Assembly (NCBI RefSeq): GCF_009831575.1
Contig: NZ_WUUT01000001.1
Span: forward strand, 248,001-312,000
Length of the DNA stretch: 64,000 nt
DNA from: Halovenus carboxidivorans
GTDB taxonomy: Archaea > Halobacteriota > Halobacteria > Halobacteriales > Haloarculaceae
Reading direction: 5' to 3'
Below are positions 26,566 through 35,629 of this stretch, piece by piece; the first letter of the stretch is position 1; each line of letters opens with the position of its first letter. Position numbers and translations under genes: made by a program. The notes under the pieces were generated by a model. The model made no database searches. It had not been told where the DNA came from and worked only from the letters and a program-made list of their open reading frames with translations.

Positions 26566-27485
26566 TTACGTCGATTCGGGACCGTACTCCGCCAGCGGCT
26601 CGTCGATACCGAGCATCGCCGCGCTCTCCTCCCACAGCCGTCTCCCCGCCTCGCGGTCGCTCGCGGCCGCCGAGGGGGGCCGTGGCTGCTGGCTCGCGAA
26701 GTACCGGCCGGTGACATCCGCAGTCCGCGGCGAGATACCGGCGAACAGCAGTTCTGCGGCCCCGTCCGCGACGGAGGTGACTCCCGGAACTCCCTCGAGT
26801 TTCCGCACCAGCCACGGCAGCGGACCGGGGAGAAACCGGCTGAACCCGGTCCCCGGAATCGCGCCGGGGTGGATGCTGTTCGAGGGGACCCCCCGCCCGG
26901 CCGATTCGAGCCGTCGAGCTAGCTCCGACGCGAAGAGGAGTTCGCGAGCTTCGAGTGCGAGTACGCCTCCATCCCGGTCTTCGGAGACGGCCCGCGGACC
27001 CCGTCGATATCGAGGACGGCCCCCTGATGGGCGGCCGACGCGGTCGTGACGATCCGGCCCTCGACGTGATCCAGCAACTCCGCGGTCAACAGGTACGGCG
27101 AGAGGTGGTTGACGTGGAAGGTGATCCCGACGCCGAGATCGGTCACCGTTTCGTCTCGAAAGAAGCCGCCAGCGTTGTTGATCAACAGATCCAGACCGTC
27201 TGTCTCCTCACGGACCCTCCTTGCGAGCCGACGGACGGCCTCGGTAGAAGTAAAATCTGCCTGTACGAACGTCGCAGTCGCACCGATCTCGGTGAGTCGG
27301 TCGACGACTTCGCCCCCGGCAGCAGCGTCGCGGCCGTGCACGATCACGTCCGCCCCCAGTCGCCCGAGCGCCAGCGCCGCGGCGCGGCCGATCCCGCTCG
27401 TCGAGCCGGTTATCACCACCTGTTTGCCCGTGCAGTCGACTCCCTCGACACCTGCGAGTTGCTCCGGACGTGAACTCATTGCCAC
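26566..27485 (-). pseudogene. Frameshifted short-chain dehydrogenase/reductase
   Basis: The 5' part (27485 down to about 26940) encodes an SDR of the retinol-dehydrogenase-like group: cofactor motif ITGSTSGIGRA, NNAGG and the catalytic YSHSK. Directly after YSHSKLAN the frame runs into SSSRRS and a stop at 26919. Moving to the neighbouring frame at that point restores a normal SDR C-terminus (LLFASELARRLES, SIHPGAIPGTGF, TGRYFASQQ) ending at 26566. At the break the sequence has one GAAC (26940-26943) where two in tandem would restore ANELLFASEL, so a 4-bp slippage deletion fits. Either a true pseudogene or an assembly error. It lies between CaCA and MATE genes. Confidence 0.8.
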
Positions 27486-27524
27486 GGATACGGCCTGGAC
27501 GGTGAAAACTCCCGATCCCGGGGG

Positions 27525-28928
27525 TCAGTGTCCGCTCGGTCGGTACTCCCGACTGACGACCTTCCAGCGGCCGCTCCGGTAGCGCCACGCGTTGATGAGA
27601 ATCGGCACGCCCGCGCCGAGCACGAGCGCGCCGTACAGGCCGGCGACGCCCAGCGGCGTGACGAGACCGACGGCGGCGACCGGCAGCGCGACTCCGTACT
27701 GGCCGACGACCGTCGCCACGAACGGCCAGTTCGTGTCACCAGCGCCGCGAAGCGCGCCGACGATGGCACCGTTCGCGCCGAGCAGTACCGCCGCGACCGC
27801 GCTGACGCGGACGAAGACGGTGGCCTGGGCGAGCTCGGCCGGCCTGGAGACGAACAGTTCGGCCACCCACGGGGCAGCCAGCACGACCACCGCCGCGGCC
27901 AGCGCGTGGACGACCAGCGACAGCCGGGTAATCGCGCCGCCGTAGGCCGCGGCCTCGGTCTCGTCACCCCCGCCGAGTTCCTGGCCGACGAGCGTGCTGG
28001 AGGCCGTCGAGAACCCCCAGCTGAAACTGATCAACAGATCGCGGACCCGCCGTCCGATCTCGAAGGCAGCGACGACGACCGGTCCGAAGACGCCGGCGAT
28101 CCACAGAAGCGGGAAGATGATCGCCATCTCACCGATTCCGCGAGCGATCAGCGGCGCGGAGACGGTGAGGAGTTGCCGGCCGAGTTCGGTGTCGATCTGC
28201 GGGCCGCCGACCTCGAAGGTGACCGGGCTGGCCTGCATCCCCGGCACGGGGTAGGAGCCGCCGAGCACCCCCCAGCCGAGCACGACGGTGACCACGGCCG
28301 TCGAGACGAGCGTCCCGAGCGCGACGCCGACGACACCCATCCCGGCGACGACGAAGGCGACGCTCAGGAGGATATTGAGCACGCCGCCGGTCGCCCGGAC
28401 CACCATCGGCGTGAACGTATCGCTGACGCCGGCGTAGGTCCGGCTCATCAGCAGATTCAGATACTCGAAGGCGAGCGCGGGCGCGACGATGACGAGGTAC
28501 GTCACGCCGTGGCCGATCGGCCCCGGTTCCGAGCCGAGCACGCCGATCAGCGGCTCCGCGAACAGCGCGTAGACGGCCACCACGGGGAGGACGATGGCCA
28601 GCGCGATCCAGACGCCCTGCTTGACGACCAGCGAGGCCCGGCCCGTCTCGTCGCCGCCGTAGTTCTGTGAGACCAGCGCGACGGCTCCGCCCGCGAGCCC
28701 GATTCCGACGAACTTCGCGAGCGTCCAGTAGGCGTAGGCGTACGCGAGGCCGGCGACGGCGGCCGACCCGACCGCCCAGCCGACCAGCGCGAGGTCGACG
28801 GTCTGTTTGGACATGATGGCGAAGCCGGTGACGATCCGCGGCCACGACAGTTCGACAGTCCGGTCGAGCCGCTGTCGGTCGATGATACCGGCCCAGGCCA
28901 GCAGTGCGGCGACGCGCTCGTAGACCAC
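27525..28928 (-). CDS. MATE-family efflux transporter
   Basis: A 467-residue membrane protein with twelve hydrophobic segments in two six-helix halves, typical of MATE (NorM/DinF) Na+- or H+-coupled exporters. Landmarks are SKQTVDLALVGWAVGSAAVAG near helix 1-2, LVSQNYGGDETGRA after helix 2, and LVGQELGGGDETEAA in the second half, the two symmetric VxQ(N/E)xGG motifs. It probably exports organic cations or metabolites. The start codon is GTG. It is divergent from the EEP nuclease gene with a 90-bp spacer. Confidence 0.9.
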   Translation of the reverse strand: MVYERVAALLAWAGIIDRQRLDRTVELSWPRIVTGFAIMSKQTVDLALVGWAVGSAAVAGLAYAYAYWTLAKFVGIGLAGGAVALVSQNYGGDETGRASLVVKQGVWIALAIVLPVVAVYALFAEPLIGVLGSEPGPIGHGVTYLVIVAPALAFEYLNLLMSRTYAGVSDTFTPMVVRATGGVLNILLSVAFVVAGMGVVGVALGTLVSTAVVTVVLGWGVLGGSYPVPGMQASPVTFEVGGPQIDTELGRQLLTVSAPLIARGIGEMAIIFPLLWIAGVFGPVVVAAFEIGRRVRDLLISFSWGFSTASSTLVGQELGGGDETEAAAYGGAITRLSLVVHALAAAVVVLAAPWVAELFVSRPAELAQATVFVRVSAVAAVLLGANGAIVGALRGAGDTNWPFVATVVGQYGVALPVAAVGLVTPLGVAGLYGALVLGAGVPILINAWRYRSGRWKVVSREYRPSGH

Positions 28929-29018
28929 ACTCGTCCAACGGCTGGGACCGCCTTTTCGGTGTCGGTCGCGCCCGCCTCAGGTCGAACAGCAAAGTGCGTG
29001 CAGTCCTACGACAAGACG

Positions 29019-29789
29019 ATGGATCCAGTCACGGTGCTGAGCTACAACGTCCGCCACGCGGTACTGGACGACGACGAACACGCCTGGCGGCTCCGTCGAG
29101 ACGGCGTCGCGGAGCGCGTTCGGGCCGCCGAGCCGGACATTCTCGGCGTTCAGGAGTGTACCGGCGAGCAGCACGAGCAACTGGCCGCCGACCTCCCGGG
29201 CTACGAGTGGGTCGGCGTCGCCGCCGAGCCCGGTTCCGGCGAACACACGCCCATCGGATACGCCGATTCGTGGAAGTGCGAGCGGACGGAGACGATCTGG
29301 CTCTCGGAATCCGGCGACCCCGGAAGCGTCGGCTGGGACGCGGAGTACCCCCGCGTGCTGACGACGGCGACGCTCCGTCGGCCCGCCAACGGTGCGGTCC
29401 TGACGGTGGTCAACACGCATTTCGATCACGTCGGCGAGCGGGCGCGACTCGAAAGCGCCCGCCTCGCCCGCGAACGGATCGACGCGCTCCCGGCCGACCG
29501 CCCGGCAGTCCTGCTCGGCGATTTCAACGCCGAACCCGGAAGCGAACCGTACGAGAGCCTGATCGGTGACGGGTTCGACCGCGCGCTACGGGACGCTCGC
29601 ATCGCCGCCCGGGAGCGTGCCGGGCCGGCGACGACGCTGACGGATTTCGAGTCCTCGCGCGAGCGCATCGTCGACCACGTCTTCGTCACCGCGGAGTGGC
29701 AGGTCGACCGCTACGCGGTCGACGACACGAGACACGAGGGCGCGTACCCGTCGGACCACCTGCCGGTGGTCGTCTCCCTGAAGCGTTAA
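29019..29789 (+). CDS. Endonuclease/exonuclease/phosphatase family protein
   Basis: A 256-residue EEP-fold phosphodiesterase. Motifs in order are VLSYNVRH (Asn), ILGVQECT (Glu metal ligand), NTHFDHVG (His), LLGDFNAEPGS (Asp/Asn) and the C-terminal SDHLPVVV (Asp-His), the full catalytic set. Members cut DNA, RNA, phosphoinositides or sphingomyelin; with no signal peptide this one is cytoplasmic and its substrate is open. I chose ATG 29019 (MDPVTVLSYN), as the family usually begins a few residues before the first strand. Followed 53 bp later by a lipoprotein gene. Confidence 0.88.
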   Translation: MDPVTVLSYNVRHAVLDDDEHAWRLRRDGVAERVRAAEPDILGVQECTGEQHEQLAADLPGYEWVGVAAEPGSGEHTPIGYADSWKCERTETIWLSESGDPGSVGWDAEYPRVLTTATLRRPANGAVLTVVNTHFDHVGERARLESARLARERIDALPADRPAVLLGDFNAEPGSEPYESLIGDGFDRALRDARIAARERAGPATTLTDFESSRERIVDHVFVTAEWQVDRYAVDDTRHEGAYPSDHLPVVVSLKR

Positions 29790-29842
29790 ATGAACGACGT
29801 ACCTTCCAGAAAATATTTGCCAGTACCGCCGGTCCTCCGGGT

Positions 29843-31267
29843 ATGCGCCGACGTGCCCTCCTCACCTCGCTCGCGGCCGCGACGGCCGCCGTCGCCGGCT
29901 GTCAGTCGACGAACGACGACCCGTCCGGAGCGGCCGAACCCGGGTCGGGCCAGACCAGTCCGCCGGTCGAAGAGCCCGGCGAGCGGACAGCCGTCATCGA
30001 CCTCGAAACCGGTCCCCGGACGTACGCGCTCTCGACGACGAGCTGGCACACCGACGACAACGGCCGGGTCGCACTCTGGTTCGCCCAGACCGCAACGCCC
30101 GATCACCCCCCGGTCGTCCGCGGGCTGTTCGAGAACAGAAACGACTTCGAGAACACCTTCGACACCCAGTTGATCGCCGCCCTCGGCGACGGCCGCGGCG
30201 ACCACCCGGACCGCACCGACGCCCACCTCCGGCTCGCCCCGACGGAGCGCAACGACCTGGCCGAGGACGTTCCTGAACTCGAACGCGGCGACGACGGCTA
30301 CTGGCGCGTGACCGACGCCGGCGGCTGGATGACCGACCGCGTCCGACTCGCGGCCGGCGAACGCCGCGGACTCGAATTCGCCCTCGTCGGCGGGGCAGAC
30401 GTGACAGGTCGCCCGACCGGTCGCTACGAGTTCCGAGGATCCCCTGACTCGCTGCGGGTCGCCGTCTGGCACACGGCCGAACCGGGACCCGTGGTCGACT
30501 CCCGGTTCGCTGGCCGCGAGCCTCCCGCCCTCGAAGACGAGAGAACTGTTCAGTGGTATCACGAGGCAGACCCGACCACGCCGGCGTTCGTCCGGCCGTC
30601 GGCCGAACGGCTCGAACTCGACGGGCGGCTCTCCGTCGAGATGGTCAATCACAGCGACGGCACCCTCACCTGTGGACACTGGAACCTGTACAAACTCGTC
30701 GACGGCCAGTGGTTTCACGTCGATCCGTTCGTTCACACGAGCGACTGTCGCAGCCTCCCACCCGGGGGCCGCAAAGAGTGGTCGCTGCGGGCGTTCAACG
30801 GCGAGGCCGTCCCCTGCAACTGCGGCGGCGGACTCACGCGGGGCCACCTCGGCGGCGGCGAGTACGCCGTCGTCGCCGGCTACGGCTCTCCGACCGACGC
30901 GAGCGCGGCGCTGATCGAACTCGTCGGTGAGCCGGTGACGCTGGCCCCGACCGAGGACGTACAGGTCGAACGCGACGGCGATACCGTCACGGTCACGGCC
31001 CCGCCGTACGGCGACGAGGAACTCCCGCCGGACGCGACGTACGTCCTGACACGTGCCGAGACGGCGGAGCGACGACTCGTCCCCGAACAGGTGATGCGGT
31101 CCGGCGACTTCACCGGTGACTGGTACGCGATCAGGAACATGCTCGCCCCCGTGGCTCCCGATGTCGAGCGGGTCCGCCTGCGGAGCGACGGGAGCGCGCT
31201 CGCTCTCCGCGACGGACCGCGGCGGTTTCGGTTCCGGGGGCAGGCCTACGAGATCAGGCAAGTGTGA
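29843..31267 (+). CDS. Large Tat lipoprotein, hypothetical
   Basis: A 474-residue exported lipoprotein. MRRRALLTSLAAATAAVAGC is a twin-arginine signal with lipobox AVAGC. The mature protein is beta-rich, with no enzyme motif I recognise. A central segment (about 250-340) contains a cluster of cysteines: CGHWNLYKL, TSDCRSLPPGG and PCNCGGGL, which may bind metal or form disulfides. GC and codon bias match neighbours. It is probably a cell-surface protein of a haloarchaeal family; function unknown. The ATG at 29843 is preferred because it alone gives a Tat signal. Confidence 0.8.
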   Translation: MRRRALLTSLAAATAAVAGCQSTNDDPSGAAEPGSGQTSPPVEEPGERTAVIDLETGPRTYALSTTSWHTDDNGRVALWFAQTATPDHPPVVRGLFENRNDFENTFDTQLIAALGDGRGDHPDRTDAHLRLAPTERNDLAEDVPELERGDDGYWRVTDAGGWMTDRVRLAAGERRGLEFALVGGADVTGRPTGRYEFRGSPDSLRVAVWHTAEPGPVVDSRFAGREPPALEDERTVQWYHEADPTTPAFVRPSAERLELDGRLSVEMVNHSDGTLTCGHWNLYKLVDGQWFHVDPFVHTSDCRSLPPGGRKEWSLRAFNGEAVPCNCGGGLTRGHLGGGEYAVVAGYGSPTDASAALIELVGEPVTLAPTEDVQVERDGDTVTVTAPPYGDEELPPDATYVLTRAETAERRLVPEQVMRSGDFTGDWYAIRNMLAPVAPDVERVRLRSDGSALALRDGPRRFRFRGQAYEIRQV

Positions 31268-31301
31268 TCCCGCCCCTCGGCCTCAGGCGGCGTTGCCGTA
31301 A

Positions 31302-31308
31302 GTATATA
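31302..31308 (+). promoter_or_regulatory. TATA box for the DUF2391 gene
   Basis: GTATATA lies 32-38 bp before the ATG at 31340, compatible with a leader shorter than ten bases. Confidence 0.5.
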
Positions 31309-31339
31309 GGTCGGCTCGCACAACCGGCGTACGGAAGGT

Positions 31340-32668
31340 ATGTCGAAGACCACAGCATCCGAAACCGGGCCAACCGCCGCTGGTGAGGATGCCGACCCCG
31401 CGACGATCGAGGATCTCTTCGCGGATCTCATCACGCTCCGGGAGGAGGCCGACGACGAGGAGACCCACGAGGAGATTCTCGACATCAAACACCTGCTCGT
31501 CGAGGCCCACGACCGCGGACTGATCGAGTCCGGCGTCCGAGATCTGGACGGCCGGGACGCCGCCGAGGCCTTCGTCGGTAGCGTGATCTTCGCGTCGCCG
31601 CTTCTGGTCGAGGGCGGCATCTTCGATATCGGCGCGTATCTCTTCGAGTTCACCGTGGCCGGGGTCCCGATCTTTCTGATTCTCAACACGGTCTTCGTCG
31701 TCGTGATGACCTACGCGCTGATGGAGTGGACCGGCCAGGACAGATCGGAGGCGCGGGCGCTGTTCGGCACCGTCCCGGTCAGGTTGGTCATGACGCTGGT
31801 GATCTCGTTTCTGGTCGCCGCGGTGTTGATGACGGTCTGGGGCCGGGTCAACGGCTGGCGGTCGCCGGTCGAAGCGCTCGCCCGGATCAACGTGATCTGG
31901 ACCGTCGGCTCGCTCGGGGCGGCACTCGGTGACATCCTCGCCGAGGACGAGGGGCCGCCCGAGGTCGCCCTCGAAAGCGCCATGCTACGAGCGGACGCAC
32001 GGCTCTCGGAGCGGGACGATCTGACGGCCGTCGAGACACCGGCGGAGGTCAAGCGGATGAGCGACGGCGCGCTGATCGACGCGCTCCACCGCGAGTTCGA
32101 CGACCTGGAAGCCGTCGTCGACGAATCCGACAACCGCGAGGAGGTCAACCGTCTCCGCGACGAGACCGTCGAGGCCACGCTCGACGACGTGTTCGGGGAC
32201 AAGATCCAGAAGTACACCTCCCGGGACATCGCGGAGGCGTTCGTCGGATCGATTTTTTTCGCCATCCCGTTTCTCGTGGAGGACGGCGTCTTCGAGATTG
32301 CCGAGTTCTTCCTGTCCTTCCGGATCGGTGTCTTCCCGGTCTACTTCCTGATCAACACCGCCTTCGTCCTGCTGATGATCCTGGCGCTGGTCTACTGGGC
32401 CGGCCCGCAGGAGGTCCAAGTCAACCGCCCCATCTTCGGGTTCATCCCCCGGCGGATGGTCGGTATCGCCGTCGTCTCCTTTCTCACCTCGGCGGCGCTG
32501 ATGACGATGTGGGGGCGGGTGAACAACTGGGCCGATCCGGTCGTGGCGCTGGCGCGGATCAGCGTCGTCTGGACCGTCGCCTCCTTCGGGGCCTCGCTCG
32601 GTGACATCCTCCCCGGCGAGAGTTCCGGCTCCGATATCAACGACGAACTCCGGGAGATCGGTGACTGA
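31340..32668 (+). CDS. Integral membrane protein with duplicated DUF2391 domains
   Basis: A 442-residue protein made of two homologous halves. Each half has a soluble acidic helical segment (31-65; 225-290) and then three to four membrane helices. Matching blocks are RDAAEAFVGSVIFASPLLVEGG / RDIAEAFVGSIFFAIPFLVEDG in pattern, VRLVMTLVISFLVAAVLMTVWGR / RRMVGIAVVSFLTSAALMTMWGR in pattern, and the closing SLGAALGDIL / SFGASLGDIL. These are DUF2391-type repeats, function unknown. The central linker is coiled-coil-like. The ORF is uninterrupted, so this is a real internal duplication and not two genes. It precedes the DHH gene by 43 bp. Confidence 0.88.
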   Translation: MSKTTASETGPTAAGEDADPATIEDLFADLITLREEADDEETHEEILDIKHLLVEAHDRGLIESGVRDLDGRDAAEAFVGSVIFASPLLVEGGIFDIGAYLFEFTVAGVPIFLILNTVFVVVMTYALMEWTGQDRSEARALFGTVPVRLVMTLVISFLVAAVLMTVWGRVNGWRSPVEALARINVIWTVGSLGAALGDILAEDEGPPEVALESAMLRADARLSERDDLTAVETPAEVKRMSDGALIDALHREFDDLEAVVDESDNREEVNRLRDETVEATLDDVFGDKIQKYTSRDIAEAFVGSIFFAIPFLVEDGVFEIAEFFLSFRIGVFPVYFLINTAFVLLMILALVYWAGPQEVQVNRPIFGFIPRRMVGIAVVSFLTSAALMTMWGRVNNWADPVVALARISVVWTVASFGASLGDILPGESSGSDINDELREIGD

Positions 32669-32711
32669 ACGGGGCCGGTACGCTTGTGCCCCGGGCGGCC
32701 GTAGCTCCCGT

Positions 32712-33725
32712 ATGTCGAACGTCGAATCGCTCCGCGAACTGCTCTCGACCGGCGAGGAACTCACCATCGTCTGTCACAACAACCCCGACCCGGACTGTCT
32801 GGCGAGCGCGTTCGCGCTCGGTCGGATCGCCGCCGAGGCGGGCATCGACGAGCGACGGATCCTCTACAGCGGCGACATCTCCCACCAGCAGAACCGCGCG
32901 TTCATCAACTTACTCGATATCGAGTTGACCGAGTTCGACGCCAGTACGGTCCGAAACCGGCCCGAGGAGTCGCTTCTGGCCTTCGTCGATCACTCCGTGC
33001 CAGGTGCGAACAACCGCGTGCCGGAGGGCACACCCGTCGACATCGTCATCGATCACCACCCGACCGAGGGCGTCGAGGGCCGGTTCGTCGACCACCGCGA
33101 GTCTATCGGCGCGACGGCGACGATTCTGGCGGAGTACCTGCGCGCGCTCGAACTGGATCTCGACACCCATCTCGCGACGGCGCTTCTGTTCGCCATCCGC
33201 CGGGAGACGCTCGGCTTCCTCCGCGGCGCGACCGAGGCCGAGTACACCGCCGCCGGCTCCCTCCACGACGCGGCGGATCTCTCGCTGCTGCGAGAGCTCT
33301 CGAACCCGTCCGTGACGGGTGCGACCGTCGACGCAATCGGCCGGGCGATCGGCAACCGTATCGTCCGCGGGTCGGTGCTAATCAGTCACGTCGGCCGGAC
33401 GAGCGAGCGCGACGCGCTGCCGCAGGCGGCGGATTATCTCGCCACGCTCGAAGGCGTCGAGACGGCAATCGTCTTCGGTATCGTCGACGAGAGTATCCAC
33501 CTGAGCGCCCGGTCGACGGACTCGCGGATTCACATCGGCCGGGTGCTAGACGAGGCGTTCGACGACGTCGGGAGCGCGGGCGGCCACCGGGAGATGGCCG
33601 GCGGGGAAGTGCCGCTCGGGATCTTCTCTGACGCGGTCGGCGATAGCGCACAGCTAGTCGACATCGTCGAAGGGATCGTCACCGCCCGACTCAACAGCTG
33701 TCTCAATCTCCGCGCCGAGGAGTGA
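32712..33725 (+). CDS. DHH/DHHA1 family phosphoesterase
   Basis: A 337-residue DHH-superfamily phosphoesterase (NrnA/RecJ-like). Visible motifs: CHNNPDPDCLASAFAL near 19 (motif I metal ligands), FVDHSVPG near 98, VIDHHPTE near 117 (the DHH motif), and a DHHA1 domain ending in SAGGHREMAGG near 295, which binds substrate. Family members degrade nano-RNA, pAp or cyclic di-AMP/pApA; c-di-AMP turnover is one candidate because haloarchaea use that messenger, but the sequence does not separate these. Cytoplasmic. ATG 32712 gives a sensible N-terminus. Confidence 0.9.
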   Translation: MSNVESLRELLSTGEELTIVCHNNPDPDCLASAFALGRIAAEAGIDERRILYSGDISHQQNRAFINLLDIELTEFDASTVRNRPEESLLAFVDHSVPGANNRVPEGTPVDIVIDHHPTEGVEGRFVDHRESIGATATILAEYLRALELDLDTHLATALLFAIRRETLGFLRGATEAEYTAAGSLHDAADLSLLRELSNPSVTGATVDAIGRAIGNRIVRGSVLISHVGRTSERDALPQAADYLATLEGVETAIVFGIVDESIHLSARSTDSRIHIGRVLDEAFDDVGSAGGHREMAGGEVPLGIFSDAVGDSAQLVDIVEGIVTARLNSCLNLRAEE

Positions 33726-33729
33726 CCGC

Positions 33730-33879
33730 TCAGTCCTCCTCGGGGTCGGGCGATTCGAGGTTGACCTCCGGCGGGCCGCCGTCCCAGCCGTAGGAGAACA
33801 GCACGAACAGGATCGTTGCGAGCCCCACGAGGGCGAACCCGTACACCACGAGCGATCGAAGCGTTCCGAACAGTCCCAT
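33730..33879 (-). CDS. Small single-span membrane protein (49 residues)
   Basis: A 49-codon frame encodes MGLFGTLRSLV, one hydrophobic helix (about 10-29), then SYGWDGGPP and an acidic tail. The GWDGGPPEVNLESPD segment is typical of small haloarchaeal membrane proteins of unknown role that are conserved as single genes. It is convergent with the DHH gene, whose stop lies 5 bp away, and upstream of nothing on its own strand for 70 bp. Too short for ordinary gene finders, but its codon bias, topology and acidic tail support it. Confidence 0.6.
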   Translation of the reverse strand: MGLFGTLRSLVVYGFALVGLATILFVLFSYGWDGGPPEVNLESPDPEED

Positions 33880-33952
33880 ACTCGGCTCTCGGAGTCGGGG
33901 GCTCAAAGAGCTACTGCTTGGCGCTCGGCGGTGCCGTCGGCCGGACGCCGGC

Positions 33953-34189
33953 TCAGGCGTGGCGAATCTCGACGTGGAACAGATTCGGCTCGACCTGCTC
34001 GGTCTCGTGGGCGAACCCGCGCTGTGAGAGCACGTCGTACAGCGGCTCCGGCTCGAAACTGCTCTGCAACAGCAGCGTCTCTCCGGGCTCTAAGGCGTCG
34101 AGTTCGGCCATGATGTCGTCGAACGGCGCACCTTCGATCTGTCGCACGTCGATGGTCCGATCCGCATCGGCGCTGTCTACCTGGCTCAT
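33953..34189 (-). CDS. DUF2249-like small protein
   Basis: A 78-residue soluble protein with the DUF2249/TusA-like alpha-beta fold: IDVRQIEGAPFDDIMAELDAL is the first strand-helix, LEPGETLLLQSSFEPEPLYDVLSQRG the second, and LFHVEI the last strand. It lacks the TusA cysteine, so it is not a sulfur-relay protein by sequence. DUF2249 proteins often accompany nitric-oxide or denitrification genes, but no such gene is nearby. I chose ATG 34189 (MSQVDSADADRT) over upstream starts. It is divergent from the cupin gene. Confidence 0.75.
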   Translation of the reverse strand: MSQVDSADADRTIDVRQIEGAPFDDIMAELDALEPGETLLLQSSFEPEPLYDVLSQRGFAHETEQVEPNLFHVEIRHA

Positions 34190-34292
34190 ACCTCCTGCTC
34201 CGTCCCGGTGGGTCCTGTGGATTGTTCCGATTATGTTCGGTCGGGAGATGTTCGGGACAGCACACTTGCCCGGCAGCGTCGAACTGTGAGTC

Positions 34293-34595
34293 ATGCCAGA
34301 GCACGCGTCGCTCGACGACCTGGAGGCAGCGCCGCACGCCCGACCGTTCGAGGCCGGCGAACCGACGGTGATCCGACTGGCGCTCGAGGCCGACGAACGC
34401 GTCGATCCGCACACCCACCCCGAGCGGGAGATCGTCCTCTATCTCCGGTCGGGACGGCTGGAGGTGGATCTCGACGAGGAGACCTACGACGTGGCCCCGG
34501 GAGATGTGGTTCGGTTCGACGGCCGGCGCGAGGTCTCGCCGTACGCCGTCGAGGACAGCGAAGCGCTGTTAGTTCTCGCCCAGCGCAGCGACTGA
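34293..34595 (+). CDS. Cupin-domain protein
   Basis: A 100-residue single-domain cupin. Motif 1 is VDPHTHPEREIVLYLRSGRL (HxH then E, the metal ligands) and motif 2, APGDVVRFDGRREV, has lost the usual histidine. The small beta-barrel may bind a metal with three ligands or act as a sugar or ligand sensor. No signal or DNA-binding domain. It precedes the acyltransferase by about 40 bp on the same strand and could be co-transcribed; the divergent DUF2249 gene lies 103 bp away. Confidence 0.85.
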   Translation: MPEHASLDDLEAAPHARPFEAGEPTVIRLALEADERVDPHTHPEREIVLYLRSGRLEVDLDEETYDVAPGDVVRFDGRREVSPYAVEDSEALLVLAQRSD

Positions 34596-34637
34596 CGGGT
34601 CGCGTGTTTGAAGTCACTCCCCCCCGAACTGCGGGCT

Positions 34638-35168
34638 GTGACAGCAGCGGACCGAGACGAGGCAGACGCGAGGACGCCGAGTGACGACCGCCGCGACCGC
34701 GTCGACCGTCACCCGCGGCCACACGTCGGCACCTCGCTGGGGAAGTGGTACCAGATCAGAAATCCGCTCCGCGTCGCCGTCAACTACGCCGTCATTCTGC
34801 TCTGTCGGATCTCCCCGAGCCTGACGCTGAAACGCGTCCTCCTCCGACGCCTCGGCGTCACTGTCGGCGAGGGCGTCGCCTTCGGACTGGAATCGACGCC
34901 GGACGTGTTCTGGCCGGAACTCATCACCATCGAGGACGACGTGATCGTCGGCTACGACGCGACGATCCTCTGTCACGAGTTCCTCCGCGAGGAGTACCGC
35001 ACCGGCGCGGTCCACATCCGCGAGGGGGCGATGATCGGGGCCGGCGCGATCGTCCTCCCGGGCGTCGAGATCGGTGAGAACGCGCAGGTGGCGGCGAACT
35101 CGCTGGTCACGGAGGACGTGCCGCCGGAGACGACCGTCGTGGGGGTCCCGGCGGAACCGGAGGAGTGA
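34638..35168 (+). CDS. Left-handed beta-helix (hexapeptide) acyltransferase
   Basis: A 176-residue hexapeptide-repeat acyltransferase of the LbetaH fold (maltose/galactoside O-acetyltransferase-like). After an arginine-rich N-terminal segment and one hydrophobic helix (about 45-60) come imperfect hexads: GVTVGEGVAFG, ITIEDDVIVGYDATI, VHIREGAMIGAGAIVLPG, VEIGENAQVAANSLVTEDVP ending VVGVPAEP. The His of LCHEF is the likely base. Donor probably acetyl-CoA; acceptor unknown. The start is uncertain: GTG 34638 is chosen, but an in-frame TTG at 34608 adds ten residues. Confidence 0.8.
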   Translation: MTAADRDEADARTPSDDRRDRVDRHPRPHVGTSLGKWYQIRNPLRVAVNYAVILLCRISPSLTLKRVLLRRLGVTVGEGVAFGLESTPDVFWPELITIEDDVIVGYDATILCHEFLREEYRTGAVHIREGAMIGAGAIVLPGVEIGENAQVAANSLVTEDVPPETTVVGVPAEPEE

Positions 35169-35224
35169 GTTCACGGCGGATGCCAAACAGGACGGCTTTT
35201 ATTGCTCGGCGGTAACAGACGAGT

Positions 35225-35629
35225 ATGGACTACGATGATATGCTCGACCGGGGGATCGACCAGACTCCCGAGATCGACGCCGACTCGGAGCGGTTCGAGG
35301 TGCCCGACCCGGACGTTCGCCAGGAGGGCCACGCGACCGTCTTCGAGAACTTCCAGACCGTCTGTGACGATCTGGGCCGGGAGGAGGATCACCTCCTGAA
35401 GTTCCTGCAGGACGAACTTGGGACGAGCGCACACATCGACGAGAGCCGCCGCGCACGGCTCACCGGCGAGTTCGACGCCCGCCGGATCGCGGAGGCCATC
35501 GACGCCTACACCGAACAGTACGTCCTCTGCTCGGAGTGTGGCCTTCCGGATACGAACATCGACCGCGAGCAGGGTGCAGAGGTGCTCCACTGCGCGGCCT
35601 GTGGCGCCGTCTCCCCGACCTCAACCTAG
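35225..35629 (+). CDS. Translation initiation factor aIF2 beta subunit
   Basis: A 134-residue aIF2-beta, part of the heterotrimer that delivers Met-tRNAi to the ribosome. It has the alpha-beta core (HLLKFLQDELGTSAHIDESRRARLTGEFDARRIAEAI in the family pattern) and a C-terminal zinc ribbon with CSECGLPDT then HCAACGAVSP, two CxxC pairs. Length matches the family. A short Asp-rich N-terminus (MDYDDMLDRGIDQ) mediates gamma binding. Its 3' end overlaps a convergent small zinc-finger gene by 9 bp. Confidence 0.95.
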   Translation: MDYDDMLDRGIDQTPEIDADSERFEVPDPDVRQEGHATVFENFQTVCDDLGREEDHLLKFLQDELGTSAHIDESRRARLTGEFDARRIAEAIDAYTEQYVLCSECGLPDTNIDREQGAEVLHCAACGAVSPTST

